This document shows, piece by piece, positions 6,032 through 12,019 of a DNA stretch of 15,353 nucleotides. Both the position numbers and the translations under genes were made by a program. The notes under the pieces are model-generated. The model worked only from the letters and a program-made list of their open reading frames with translations. It did not search any database and was not told the origin of the DNA. Within the stretch, counting starts at the first letter, position 1. Every line of letters starts with the position of its first letter. This stretch comes from Bacillota bacterium (GTDB lineage Bacteria; Bacillota; Clostridia; Christensenellales; CAG-138). Where the stretch lies: NCBI GenBank assembly GCA_023453725.1, contig JAEXTB010000006.1, forward strand, positions 1 through 15,353. The letters run 5' to 3'.

Positions 6032-6260
6032 AGTATTCTCTCCTCATTTCATAGCAAATAAGCCATCCGACGGCAACAGCTTCGGAGGATTTTAAAAGGC
6101 AACGCCCTTCCTGCTTCTGTTGGCTATATGGGAAGATGGAAAATTGCGCTGTTATCTTATTAGGCACATTTTGTCGAATTCAAACACAATTATTAAGTTA
6201 TTCGTAAACTTTTTTAGGTTCGATACATGTAAATTGTGCCAATGACAACTGCTCCAAATA
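6032..6260 (-). promoter_or_regulatory. Promoter and long leader of the chemotaxis gene
   Basis: This belongs to the 318-bp gap between the amidase and the chemotaxis gene. On the minus strand TTGAAT (6183-6178) and TAAGAT (6159-6154) are separated by 18 bp and may be the promoter, implying a leader of about 115 nt. The leader holds a hairpin TCCGA/TCGGA (6066-6070 with 6082-6086). A perfect Spo0A-type 7-mer TGTCGAA (6172-6178) overlaps the -35 end. I could not fit the leader to cyclic di-GMP or other riboswitch consensus sequences I know. Confidence 0.35.
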
Positions 6261-6302
6261 AAAAAACGGCCAATCGCCGCGTGTGTGGACGATGGAGCCG
6301 TT
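6261..6302 (-). terminator. Rho-independent terminator of the amidase gene
   Basis: On the minus strand AACGGC...ATCG pairs with CGAT...GCCGTT across a loop of about 13 nt with small bulges, followed by seven T residues in total. It lies about 50 bp after the amidase stop codon. Confidence 0.7.
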
Positions 6303-6349
6303 CATGAAAATCGCTGGGTTATGCTTTTTAAAAAGATAGAAGTGATCGC

Positions 6350-7339
6350 TTATGCAAAATATGCGAGCAGCGCGTCAAACATGCCCTTAGCGCAGGCGTT
6401 TTGGTAATAGGCGCGGTTGAGACGCACATCTTCAAGCGGGTTTGAAAGGTACCCAAGCTCTGCCGTTACCACGGGCCGCTCGGACCAATTAAACCCTGTC
6501 TGGTCCGCCTTCACGAGGATGGATAGTTCCTTTGCGCCTGTCGCCTTGCTGATGCTTTGAAGCATGAGTTGACCAAGGCGCAGGCTGTTTTCCGCAATGT
6601 ACGGGGTGGTGAGGGCTGAGGGGGCAAGCACATGCACGCCATTGGCGGAGGGATCTTTGCTTGAGTCGCAGTGAATACGCACCCAGCAATCCACACCTGC
6701 CTGATTCATTGCCTGCGCGCGCTCTGCATTTGATAACTGCACATCGCTTTCCGTACGCAGCATATATACGGCAGCGCCTGCCCCTTCAAGCAGTGTCTGC
6801 AGCTTCTTTGCAATAATAAGCGTTGTTTCATATTCCGGTATCTTCGTTTTTACGCCGATTGCCCCCGCGCTCATGCGCTCCTTCATGCGGGAGGAGCCGG
6901 GTGCAACAGGTTCATAAGATGGGTCTGGGGTTAATTGGTGTCCGGGATCAATGCCGATTTTTTTTCCGGAAAGCGGGAGAAGGCTCAAGTCTTTTTCCGG
7001 CGCTGAAGAGGAAGTAGTTGCAACCGCGTTGGTTGCATAGGCAGCGTTGAAGGCCTCAACGGTCAGCGGGCCGCAGGTGCCATCGGGTTTTACCCCAAGC
7101 CTTGTCTGCAGGCGTTTTACGGCAAGGGCTGTCTGCGCCCCATACCTGCCATCCGACGCGAATGTATAGTAGCCAAGCTCAATCAGATTTTTCTGCAGAA
7201 TTGTTACGTTCTCCCCGCTTGAACCAATGCGTAGGTACGCTTCGGGGAGGGGGGTGACAGCAAAAGCGGTGCCTGCAAAAGAGAACAGCAGCAGCAACGC
7301 GAACAGAGCATATATGGTTTTTTTCATGCGCATGCGCAT
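6350..7339 (-). CDS. Secreted N-acetylmuramoyl-L-alanine amidase with PG-binding domain
   Basis: An exported protein of 329 residues. It has a signal peptide (MRMRMKK, hydrophobic core to about 22, likely cleavage after AFA at 27), a PG_binding_1 domain (about 37-98, 'LRIGSSGENVTILQKNLIEL' pattern), and an Amidase_3 zinc domain (about 127-328). The zinc ligands are visible as H134 (IDPGH), E171 (PEYETT) and H223 (RIHCD). The catalytic glutamate is E294 (TAELGYLSN). The enzyme cleaves the amide bond between MurNAc and L-Ala of the stem peptide, in cell separation, sporulation or wall turnover. The start at 7339 is 7 nt from GGAGG. Two more in-frame ATGs follow at 7333 and 7327. The longer open frame to 7399 lacks a ribosome site. 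Confidence 0.93.
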   Translation of the reverse strand: MRMRMKKTIYALFALLLLFSFAGTAFAVTPLPEAYLRIGSSGENVTILQKNLIELGYYTFASDGRYGAQTALAVKRLQTRLGVKPDGTCGPLTVEAFNAAYATNAVATTSSSAPEKDLSLLPLSGKKIGIDPGHQLTPDPSYEPVAPGSSRMKERMSAGAIGVKTKIPEYETTLIIAKKLQTLLEGAGAAVYMLRTESDVQLSNAERAQAMNQAGVDCWVRIHCDSSKDPSANGVHVLAPSALTTPYIAENSLRLGQLMLQSISKATGAKELSILVKADQTGFNWSERPVVTAELGYLSNPLEDVRLNRAYYQNACAKGMFDALLAYFA

Positions 7340-7435
7340 GGAACTGCCTCCTTGTATACAGCCGCGGCCATTCTGTTGGAGTATATGCAGAACATGCACG
7401 GAAATAGCGGATCGACTGCAAACGCCTTAATTCGT

Positions 7436-7444
7436 ATTTTAGCA
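7436..7444 (-). promoter_or_regulatory. Putative extended -10 promoter of the amidase gene
   Basis: The minus strand reads TGCTAAAAT, an extended -10 element, about 97 bp before the amidase start. There is no convincing -35. A second candidate -10, TATACT, is nearer the gene at 7384-7379. The 257-bp divergent region 7340-7596 otherwise holds only an imperfect inverted repeat near 7457-7480. Confidence 0.3.
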
Positions 7445-7456
7445 TCCGCAGGTTTG

Positions 7457-7480
7457 GTTTAAAAGGACAAAACCTTAAAC
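7457..7480. repeat. Imperfect inverted repeat in the amidase/MerR divergent region
   Basis: TTTAAAAGG-ACAAAA-CCTTAAA is a dyad with a two-base asymmetry in one arm. Its position between divergent genes would suit autoregulation by the MerR protein, but no known consensus is matched. Confidence 0.3.
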
Positions 7481-7596
7481 AATGTGTGAATTACGCAAGC
7501 CGTTTCTCTTCGTGGATATATGGAATAAGTGCAGGGTATCTATTGGGCAGAATTTGTTGTAAAATTAACATATTGGTTGAAAAAGGGGGAACGCCT

Positions 7597-8412
7597 ATGC
7601 AATACCGTATCAGCGAGGTGGCGCAGCTGTTGGGTATTACAACGGCAGCGCTGCATTTTTTTGAAAAAGAAAAGATCATCGCGGTAAAGAAGCGAGAGAA
7701 TGGCTACCGGTATTACGATACGGGCGATCTGTTTCGGCTGCTTTCCTATGAAAAGTATCGTTCCATGGGGTATCCGCTCAAATCCGTACTGCGGCAGTTT
7801 GAGCAGGAAACCGATAACCGCAGGGAGATACTTGAGCGTATGCAGCGGCAGCAGGACCATGCGCTGCAAATGGCTGCGTACTACCGCGGCATTGCGGACG
7901 CCATGGAGGAGCATCTAACCGGCATACGGGCAATCGACGCGCTGCTCAACCGCTATGAGCTTGCCTGTTCGCCCGATATGGTGTTTTTATATGATTCCTC
8001 TTGCGGGTGGATTTCCAAGGACCAAGACATACAGCTTGCCATGCAGGAATGGATCAAGGCCATGCCATATACGCGCCTTTCCTTTGCGGTGTGTAAAAAC
8101 GCCATGCGGGCGGACCCGTGCAGGTCGGGAGCCCTTGGGTACGCCATACGGCGGGAGCACGCGCTTGAAGAAGGGCTGCCCTTGGAGAAGACGCGCTCGC
8201 TTCCATCTGCAGACTGCCTGCATACCATAGTTGCTACCGACGAATCCTTTTTAGTCGATCCCTCCACAGCATTTGAAGGTCTTCTCTTGGAAGCGCGCAG
8301 GCGCGGGCTTACGTTGGCAGGCAGCCCCTGGGGGACGGTGCTCCTGGTGGAAATCCGTCCGGACAAGGGGTTAAGACCTTATCTGGAGTTATGGCTGCCT
8401 GTTAAGTTATAA
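7597..8412 (+). CDS. MerR family transcriptional regulator with GyrI-like effector domain
   Basis: A protein of 271 residues. The N-terminal MerR winged helix (about 1-70) is clear: MQYRISEVAQLLGITTAALH, then FFEKEKII, then ENGYRYYDTGDLFRLLSYEKYRSMGYPL. A dimerisation coiled coil follows (about 75-115), then a C-terminal domain of about 150 residues ending 'TVLLVEIRPDKGLRPYLELWLPVKL', consistent with a BmrR/GyrI-like small-molecule binding fold. Family members activate promoters with overlong 19-20 bp spacers by twisting the DNA. The open frame reaches back to 7486, but the ATG at 7597 with AAAGGGGG upstream matches the family N-terminus. The next gene, an extracytoplasmic flavin reductase, is the likely target (inference). 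Confidence 0.88.
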   Translation: MQYRISEVAQLLGITTAALHFFEKEKIIAVKKRENGYRYYDTGDLFRLLSYEKYRSMGYPLKSVLRQFEQETDNRREILERMQRQQDHALQMAAYYRGIADAMEEHLTGIRAIDALLNRYELACSPDMVFLYDSSCGWISKDQDIQLAMQEWIKAMPYTRLSFAVCKNAMRADPCRSGALGYAIRREHALEEGLPLEKTRSLPSADCLHTIVATDESFLVDPSTAFEGLLLEARRRGLTLAGSPWGTVLLVEIRPDKGLRPYLELWLPVKL

Positions 8413-8428
8413 ATTTATCAAATTATGC

Positions 8429-8459
8429 TTGAGTCGATAGTAACTTTATACTTTATACT
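8429..8459 (+). promoter_or_regulatory. Candidate MerR-type promoter (19-bp spacer) before the flavin reductase
   Basis: TTGAGT (8429-8434) and TATACT (8454-8459) are separated by 19 bp, the spacer length typical of MerR-controlled promoters. The spacer contains AGTA-ACTTTA-TACT symmetry. A duplicate TATACT at 8447-8452 would leave only 12 bp. The gene directly upstream encodes a MerR protein. Confidence 0.4.
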
Positions 8460-8461
8460 TT

Positions 8462-8492
8462 GCGGTGTGCCGATCTGGCACACCGCATTTTT
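8462..8492 (+). terminator. Perfect hairpin between merR and the flavin reductase
   Basis: GCGGTGTGCC-GATCT-GGCACACCGC is a perfect 10-bp stem followed by ATTTTT. It would terminate the MerR transcript about 50 bp after its stop codon. It lies only about 3 bp before the reductase ribosome binding site, so it may also shape the 5' end of the reductase mRNA. Confidence 0.75.
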
Positions 8493-8510
8493 GTAAGGAG
8501 GTTGGGGAAT

Positions 8511-10349
8511 TTGAAAAGGACTGGTATTTTGGCACTGCTTCTCGCGGTGCTCATGGTGTTCGGCGTGGCTTGCGCGCCCGCCGCAGCGCCTGTTGAAGCA
8601 ACACAGGCGCCTGCGGAGACGCCTGCTGCAACCCAAAGCGGCGCTTATACGCCCGGCGTATATACGGCATCCGCCAAGGGCAACAACGGGGATGTGAAGG
8701 TGGAAGTAGAAGTCTCAGCAACCGAAATCGTCAGCGTAAAGGTTGTGGAGCATCAGGAAACGCCGGGCATCAGCGACAAGGCGATTTCAGACCTTCCGGC
8801 GGCGATTGTAGCCGCACAGGGACTGGGCCTGGATACTGTCTCCGGCGCGACATTTACGAGCAAGGCGATTTTGGAAGCAGTTGCTGCGTGTATGGAACAG
8901 GCAGGTGCTGATGTGGAAGCGCTCAAGGCAATTTCCGGCGATAAGACCGCGCAGGCTGCCGATGAGACGCTTGAAGCGGACGTTATCGTGATCGGCGCAG
9001 GCGGCGCGGGCATGGCGGCGGCTGTGCAGGCAAACCAGGATGGCGCGTCCGTAATCGTCATTGAAAAGCAGGCGAGCATCGGTGGCAACACCATACTGTC
9101 CGGCGGCGCTTTCAACGCGGTAAAGGATGGCTCCGAAGAAGCGATCGCAAACGAAGACTCCGTACAGAAGCACTATGAGCAGACCCTGCAGGGCGGAGAC
9201 AACGAAGGCGATCCCGAACTGGTTCGCACCTTGGTAGAAAATGCGTACGACGGCCTGGAATGGCTCAAATCCATGGGGATGGAGTTTAAGGATGGCGTGT
9301 TTACGGTGACGGGCGGCCTTTGGCCCCGCGCCCACAAACCCGTGGATCCCGTTGGAACGGGTTTCTTCAAGACCTACCAGAAGTATGTGGACGAACACGA
9401 AAACATTGATATTCTTTTAAACACCAAGGCCAATGAACTGATTGTGGATGAAACCGGGCGCGTCACCGGCGTAGTAGCCACGGGCGAAACCGGCAACACC
9501 ATTACGCTCAACGCCAAAAAGGCGGTTGTGCTTGCAGCCGGCGGCTTTGGGAAGAACGTGGAAATGCGTATGAAGTACGACACCATCTGGGGCAACCTGG
9601 ATGAATCCGTGCAGAGCACCAACCATTCCGGCGCTACCGGCGACGGAATAGTCATAGCGGAAGCTGTGGGCGCGGAGCTTGTGCAGATGGGCTACATCCA
9701 GCTTCTCCCGCTGGGCGATCCCGTAACGGGCAGCCTTTCGGGCAACATTGAGCTCGATGTGGAGCGCCGCATATTCGTCAACAAAAACGGCGACCGGTTT
9801 GTCAACGAAGGCGGCAGGCGCGATGATATGACGAAGGCGCTGTTTGAGCAGCCGGACCACATGATGTGGATCGTGCTTGACTCGCACTGCTATCCCACCG
9901 GCGAAGAGAAGAACAATTTCAACGAGAGCATCAACCAGCTCGTGGCAGAAGGGCGCGCCTTTAAAGGCGAAACTCTGGAAGAGCTTGCCCGTGCCATCAA
10001 TGTCCCTGCAGAAAATCTGCAGAAGGTGCTTGACGATTTTAACGCCCATGTTAAGTCCAAGGAGCCGGATGCGTTCGGCCGTACGCTGTATTCTGATCCC
10101 ATTGACAAAGGGCCTTACTATGCGGCAGCGCGCGTTCCTACCGTCCATCACACCATGGGCGGCGTGAAGATCAACAAGGAAGCCCAGGTCATCAACACCA
10201 GCGGCGAAATTATCCCCGGCCTGTATGCGGCGGGTGAGGTCACCGGAGGCATCCACGGCAAGAACCGTTTGGGCGGCAACGCGCTTGCGGACATCCTTGT
10301 GTTTGGACGCATCGCAGGCAAAAACGCAGCTGCAGAAGTAATCAAGTAA
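8511..10349 (+). CDS. Lipoprotein FMN-bind/FAD fumarate- or urocanate-type reductase (flavocytochrome c family, no heme)
   Basis: A protein of 612 residues from a TTG start preceded by AAGGAGGT at 9 nt. The upstream open frame to 8460 crosses the hairpin. It has a signal peptide with lipobox FGVAC (C21), a low-complexity Ala/Pro/Thr linker, and an FMN_bind domain (about 45-122) with flavinylation motif SGAT (T114). The FAD_binding_2 reductase (about 156-612) has IGAGGAG (161-167). Counterparts of the fumarate reductase catalytic residues are visible: H372 (TNHSGATGDG), R437 (FVNEGGRRD), H546/H547 (VHHTMGG) and R586 (KNRLGGNA). The 'HPT' substrate segment of true fumarate reductases reads 'LPLGDP' here, so another enoate such as urocanate is possible. 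There is no CXXCH heme motif. It probably acts outside the membrane as an electron sink. ApbE, which attaches FMN, is not in the window. Confidence 0.9.
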   Translation: MKRTGILALLLAVLMVFGVACAPAAAPVEATQAPAETPAATQSGAYTPGVYTASAKGNNGDVKVEVEVSATEIVSVKVVEHQETPGISDKAISDLPAAIVAAQGLGLDTVSGATFTSKAILEAVAACMEQAGADVEALKAISGDKTAQAADETLEADVIVIGAGGAGMAAAVQANQDGASVIVIEKQASIGGNTILSGGAFNAVKDGSEEAIANEDSVQKHYEQTLQGGDNEGDPELVRTLVENAYDGLEWLKSMGMEFKDGVFTVTGGLWPRAHKPVDPVGTGFFKTYQKYVDEHENIDILLNTKANELIVDETGRVTGVVATGETGNTITLNAKKAVVLAAGGFGKNVEMRMKYDTIWGNLDESVQSTNHSGATGDGIVIAEAVGAELVQMGYIQLLPLGDPVTGSLSGNIELDVERRIFVNKNGDRFVNEGGRRDDMTKALFEQPDHMMWIVLDSHCYPTGEEKNNFNESINQLVAEGRAFKGETLEELARAINVPAENLQKVLDDFNAHVKSKEPDAFGRTLYSDPIDKGPYYAAARVPTVHHTMGGVKINKEAQVINTSGEIIPGLYAAGEVTGGIHGKNRLGGNALADILVFGRIAGKNAAAEVIK

Positions 10350-10373
10350 CGAATGTTGTAGAAACTTATCAAA

Positions 10374-10411
10374 TTGTCCGTGTCGGATATATTCGTCACG
10401 GACGATTTTTT
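10374..10411 (+). terminator. Rho-independent terminator of the flavin reductase gene
   Basis: GTCCGTG (10376-10382) pairs with CACGGAC (10397-10403), extended by a T-G and a T-A pair, followed by six T residues. It lies 25 bp after the stop codon. Confidence 0.7.
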
Positions 10412-10435
10412 ATACAGTTCACTGGTTTGTTCGGA

Positions 10436-10465
10436 TTGACGGCAGGGGGATAACGTGAGTATAAT
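10436..10465 (+). promoter_or_regulatory. Sigma-A promoter of the aminotransferase gene
   Basis: TTGACG (10436-10441) and a perfect TATAAT (10460-10465) are separated by 18 bp, predicting transcription start near 10472 and a 70-nt leader. The leader includes the short inverted repeat TTGTA-TTTT-TACAA (10501-10514). Confidence 0.7.
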
Positions 10466-10544
10466 AAACGGTAATTACGTTTCGTGTTTAAAGCGCTAGC
10501 TTGTATTTTTACAAAAGAGTAGGCCTGCGCATCAAGGAGGATGT

Positions 10545-11717
10545 ATGGATAGCCAAACTCTTGTAGCAAAGATTGTTACAGAGATACCTCCCTCGGGGAT
10601 TCGCAAATATTTCGACTTTTTGGACGACAGCTGTATTAGTCTCGGTGTGGGGGAGCCGGATTTTCCTACCCCGGAAGGCATCCGTCAGGAGGCGCTCAGG
10701 CGCTTGTCCTCGGGGCGGATCCCGTATTCTTCCAATGCGGGCATGCCGGAACTTCGGGAACTGATTCTTCAATATTTGGACGAGCGCTTTGCAATACGCG
10801 GCTATTCCCTGCCGGAAACGCTTGTTACCGTTGGCGGCAGCCAGGCGATTGACCTTGCGCTGCGTACGGTCATCAACCCCGGGGATGAAGTCATTGTGCC
10901 CGAGCCGTATTATGTCTCCTACCTGCCCATCGTCAAACTGACGGGCGGCATTCCGGTACCCATTGTCATGAACCATGACAACCATTTTAAAATTACGCCG
11001 GAAGCTTTGCGCGGCGCGCTTTCTCCCAGGACAAAGGCCATGATTATGCCCTATCCCAACAACCCCACGGGCGGCATTATGGAACGGGAAGATCTTTTGG
11101 CCATTGCGGATGTATTGAAAGATACAAATGTGATTGTCATTACGGATGAGATCTATGCGGAACTGACCTACAACGGCAAACGGCATGTTTCATTTGCCTC
11201 CATGCCCGGCATGCGGGACAGGACCATTATACTCAGCGGTTTCTCCAAGGCATTCTCCATGACGGGGTGGCGGCTTGGATATGCCGTGGGGCCGCAGGCG
11301 CTCATTGGGGCGATGACAAAGATCCACCAGATCACGATGCTCTGTGCGCCTACGCCTGCGCAGGTTGCGGGGATTGTGGCGTTGGAGCGCGGCTTCAAAT
11401 ACAACTGGGAAGATACCGAATCTATGATCCGCGAGTATGACCGCCGCAGGCGGTTCCTTGTGGACGCGTTTAACGACCTTGGCCTAACTTGTGAAGAGCC
11501 CGAAGGGGCGTTCTACGTATTCCCGTCCATCCGCTCCACTGGCCTTTCTTCAGAAGAATTCAGCGACAGGCTCATGGCTGAGCAAAAGGTTGTAGCCGTG
11601 CCCGGCAACGCTTTTGGCGATGCGGGAGAGGGTCATGTGCGCTGCTGCTATGCGACGGACCTTGACAAAATCAAAGTGGCCGTTGACCGGATTTCCGTAT
11701 TCCTGAAATCGCTTTGA
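10545..11717 (+). CDS. Class I/II pyridoxal-phosphate aminotransferase
   Basis: A protein of 390 residues, normal for fold-type I aminotransferases of the aspartate/aromatic group. The N-terminal 'ISLGVGEPDFPTP' motif, NNPTG (172-176), 'ITDEIYAEL' with cofactor-binding D201, the PLP lysine K235 in SGFSKAFSMTGWRLGY, and the substrate-carboxylate arginine R366 (GHVRCCYA) are all present. It transfers the amino group of an amino acid to 2-oxoglutarate or another keto acid in the cytoplasm. Substrate specificity cannot be read from the sequence. AAGGAGG lies 4 nt before the ATG at 10545. A closer out-of-frame ATG at 10541 is not used. It is monocistronic, with its own promoter and terminator. Confidence 0.92.
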   Translation: MDSQTLVAKIVTEIPPSGIRKYFDFLDDSCISLGVGEPDFPTPEGIRQEALRRLSSGRIPYSSNAGMPELRELILQYLDERFAIRGYSLPETLVTVGGSQAIDLALRTVINPGDEVIVPEPYYVSYLPIVKLTGGIPVPIVMNHDNHFKITPEALRGALSPRTKAMIMPYPNNPTGGIMEREDLLAIADVLKDTNVIVITDEIYAELTYNGKRHVSFASMPGMRDRTIILSGFSKAFSMTGWRLGYAVGPQALIGAMTKIHQITMLCAPTPAQVAGIVALERGFKYNWEDTESMIREYDRRRRFLVDAFNDLGLTCEEPEGAFYVFPSIRSTGLSSEEFSDRLMAEQKVVAVPGNAFGDAGEGHVRCCYATDLDKIKVAVDRISVFLKSL

Positions 11718-11749
11718 TTTGCGGTACAGGAAGTTATTCAGTGTTTTTG

Positions 11750-11779
11750 AAATCCGGCTGCGTTGCAGCCGGATTTTTT
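11750..11779 (+). terminator. Strong rho-independent terminator of the aminotransferase gene
   Basis: AAATCCGGCTGC (11750-11761), loop GTT, GCAGCCGGATTT (11765-11776) is a perfect 12-bp stem running into a T tract. It lies 33 bp after the stop codon. Confidence 0.9.
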
Positions 11780-11783
11780 GTAG

Positions 11784-11897
11784 CTACGGCGTATGACCTT
11801 GGGCGGCGTCTCCTCCGGCATCCATCTGGTGCTGCATGTCGCTTAAGGAAGAGGTAGCAGCATTCACCGCCCGCAGGATGGAATACGACGTCGTCTT
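11784..11897 (-). pseudogene. Possible C-terminal remnant of a lost gene
   Basis: Between the aminotransferase terminator and the U32 promoter, one minus-strand frame is open for 37 codons and reads like protein (SYSILRAVNAATSSLSDMQH, then QMDAGGDAAQGH) before TAG. It has an in-frame stop just upstream and no ribosome site, so if it is real it is a truncated relic. The evidence is only compositional. The rest of the 287-bp gap holds the terminator, palindromes and promoter listed separately. Confidence 0.2.
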
Positions 11898-11908
11898 TTA
11901 GGCCTAAA
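11885..11908. repeat. Two adjacent perfect palindromes upstream of the U32 gene
   Basis: ACGACGTCGT (11885-11894) and TTTAGGCCTAAA (11897-11908) are perfect palindromes 2 bp apart, about 40-65 bp before the -10 element of the U32/mutS2 operon. They may be operators. No family is recognised. Confidence 0.4.
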
Positions 11909-11946
11909 CGGGCTGAGACTGTACCGCATGCAACTTGTGAAAAATG

Positions 11947-11955
11947 TGTTATACT
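11947..11955 (+). promoter_or_regulatory. Extended -10 promoter of the U32-mutS2 operon
   Basis: TGTTATACT has the TG-N-TATAAT extended -10 architecture, 65 bp before the start codon. The -35 is poor (CATGCA at 17 bp), as is usual for extended -10 promoters. Confidence 0.5.
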
Positions 11956-12019
11956 GGTAAATGAGGCACTAAGTCACGCGGCTTCGGATGCCGCTTTACA
12001 CGAGATGGAGGAGGCGCAT

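Noticed and set aside
6032..6180. Cyclic di-GMP riboswitch in the chemotaxis leader
   Set aside because: The conserved GGGACGCAAAGCC and tetraloop-receptor segments of the class I aptamer are absent, as are the class II conserved stretches.
9417..10256. Minus-strand open frame of 279 codons opposite the flavin reductase
   Set aside because: It is a shadow of the reductase caused by GC-biased codons. No motif or ribosome site is present.
10501..10514. TTGTATTTTTACAA as a possible second Rex box before the aminotransferase
   Set aside because: The half-sites are too close (14 nt overall instead of 18) and lack the inner TTAA bases. At best it is a short leader hairpin.
11905..11945. GGGCTGAGACTGTACC resembling part of a TPP riboswitch
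   Set aside because: Only the CTGAGA piece fits. The conserved GAACCTGAT and GGATAA segments are missing, and the stretch lies upstream of the promoter.
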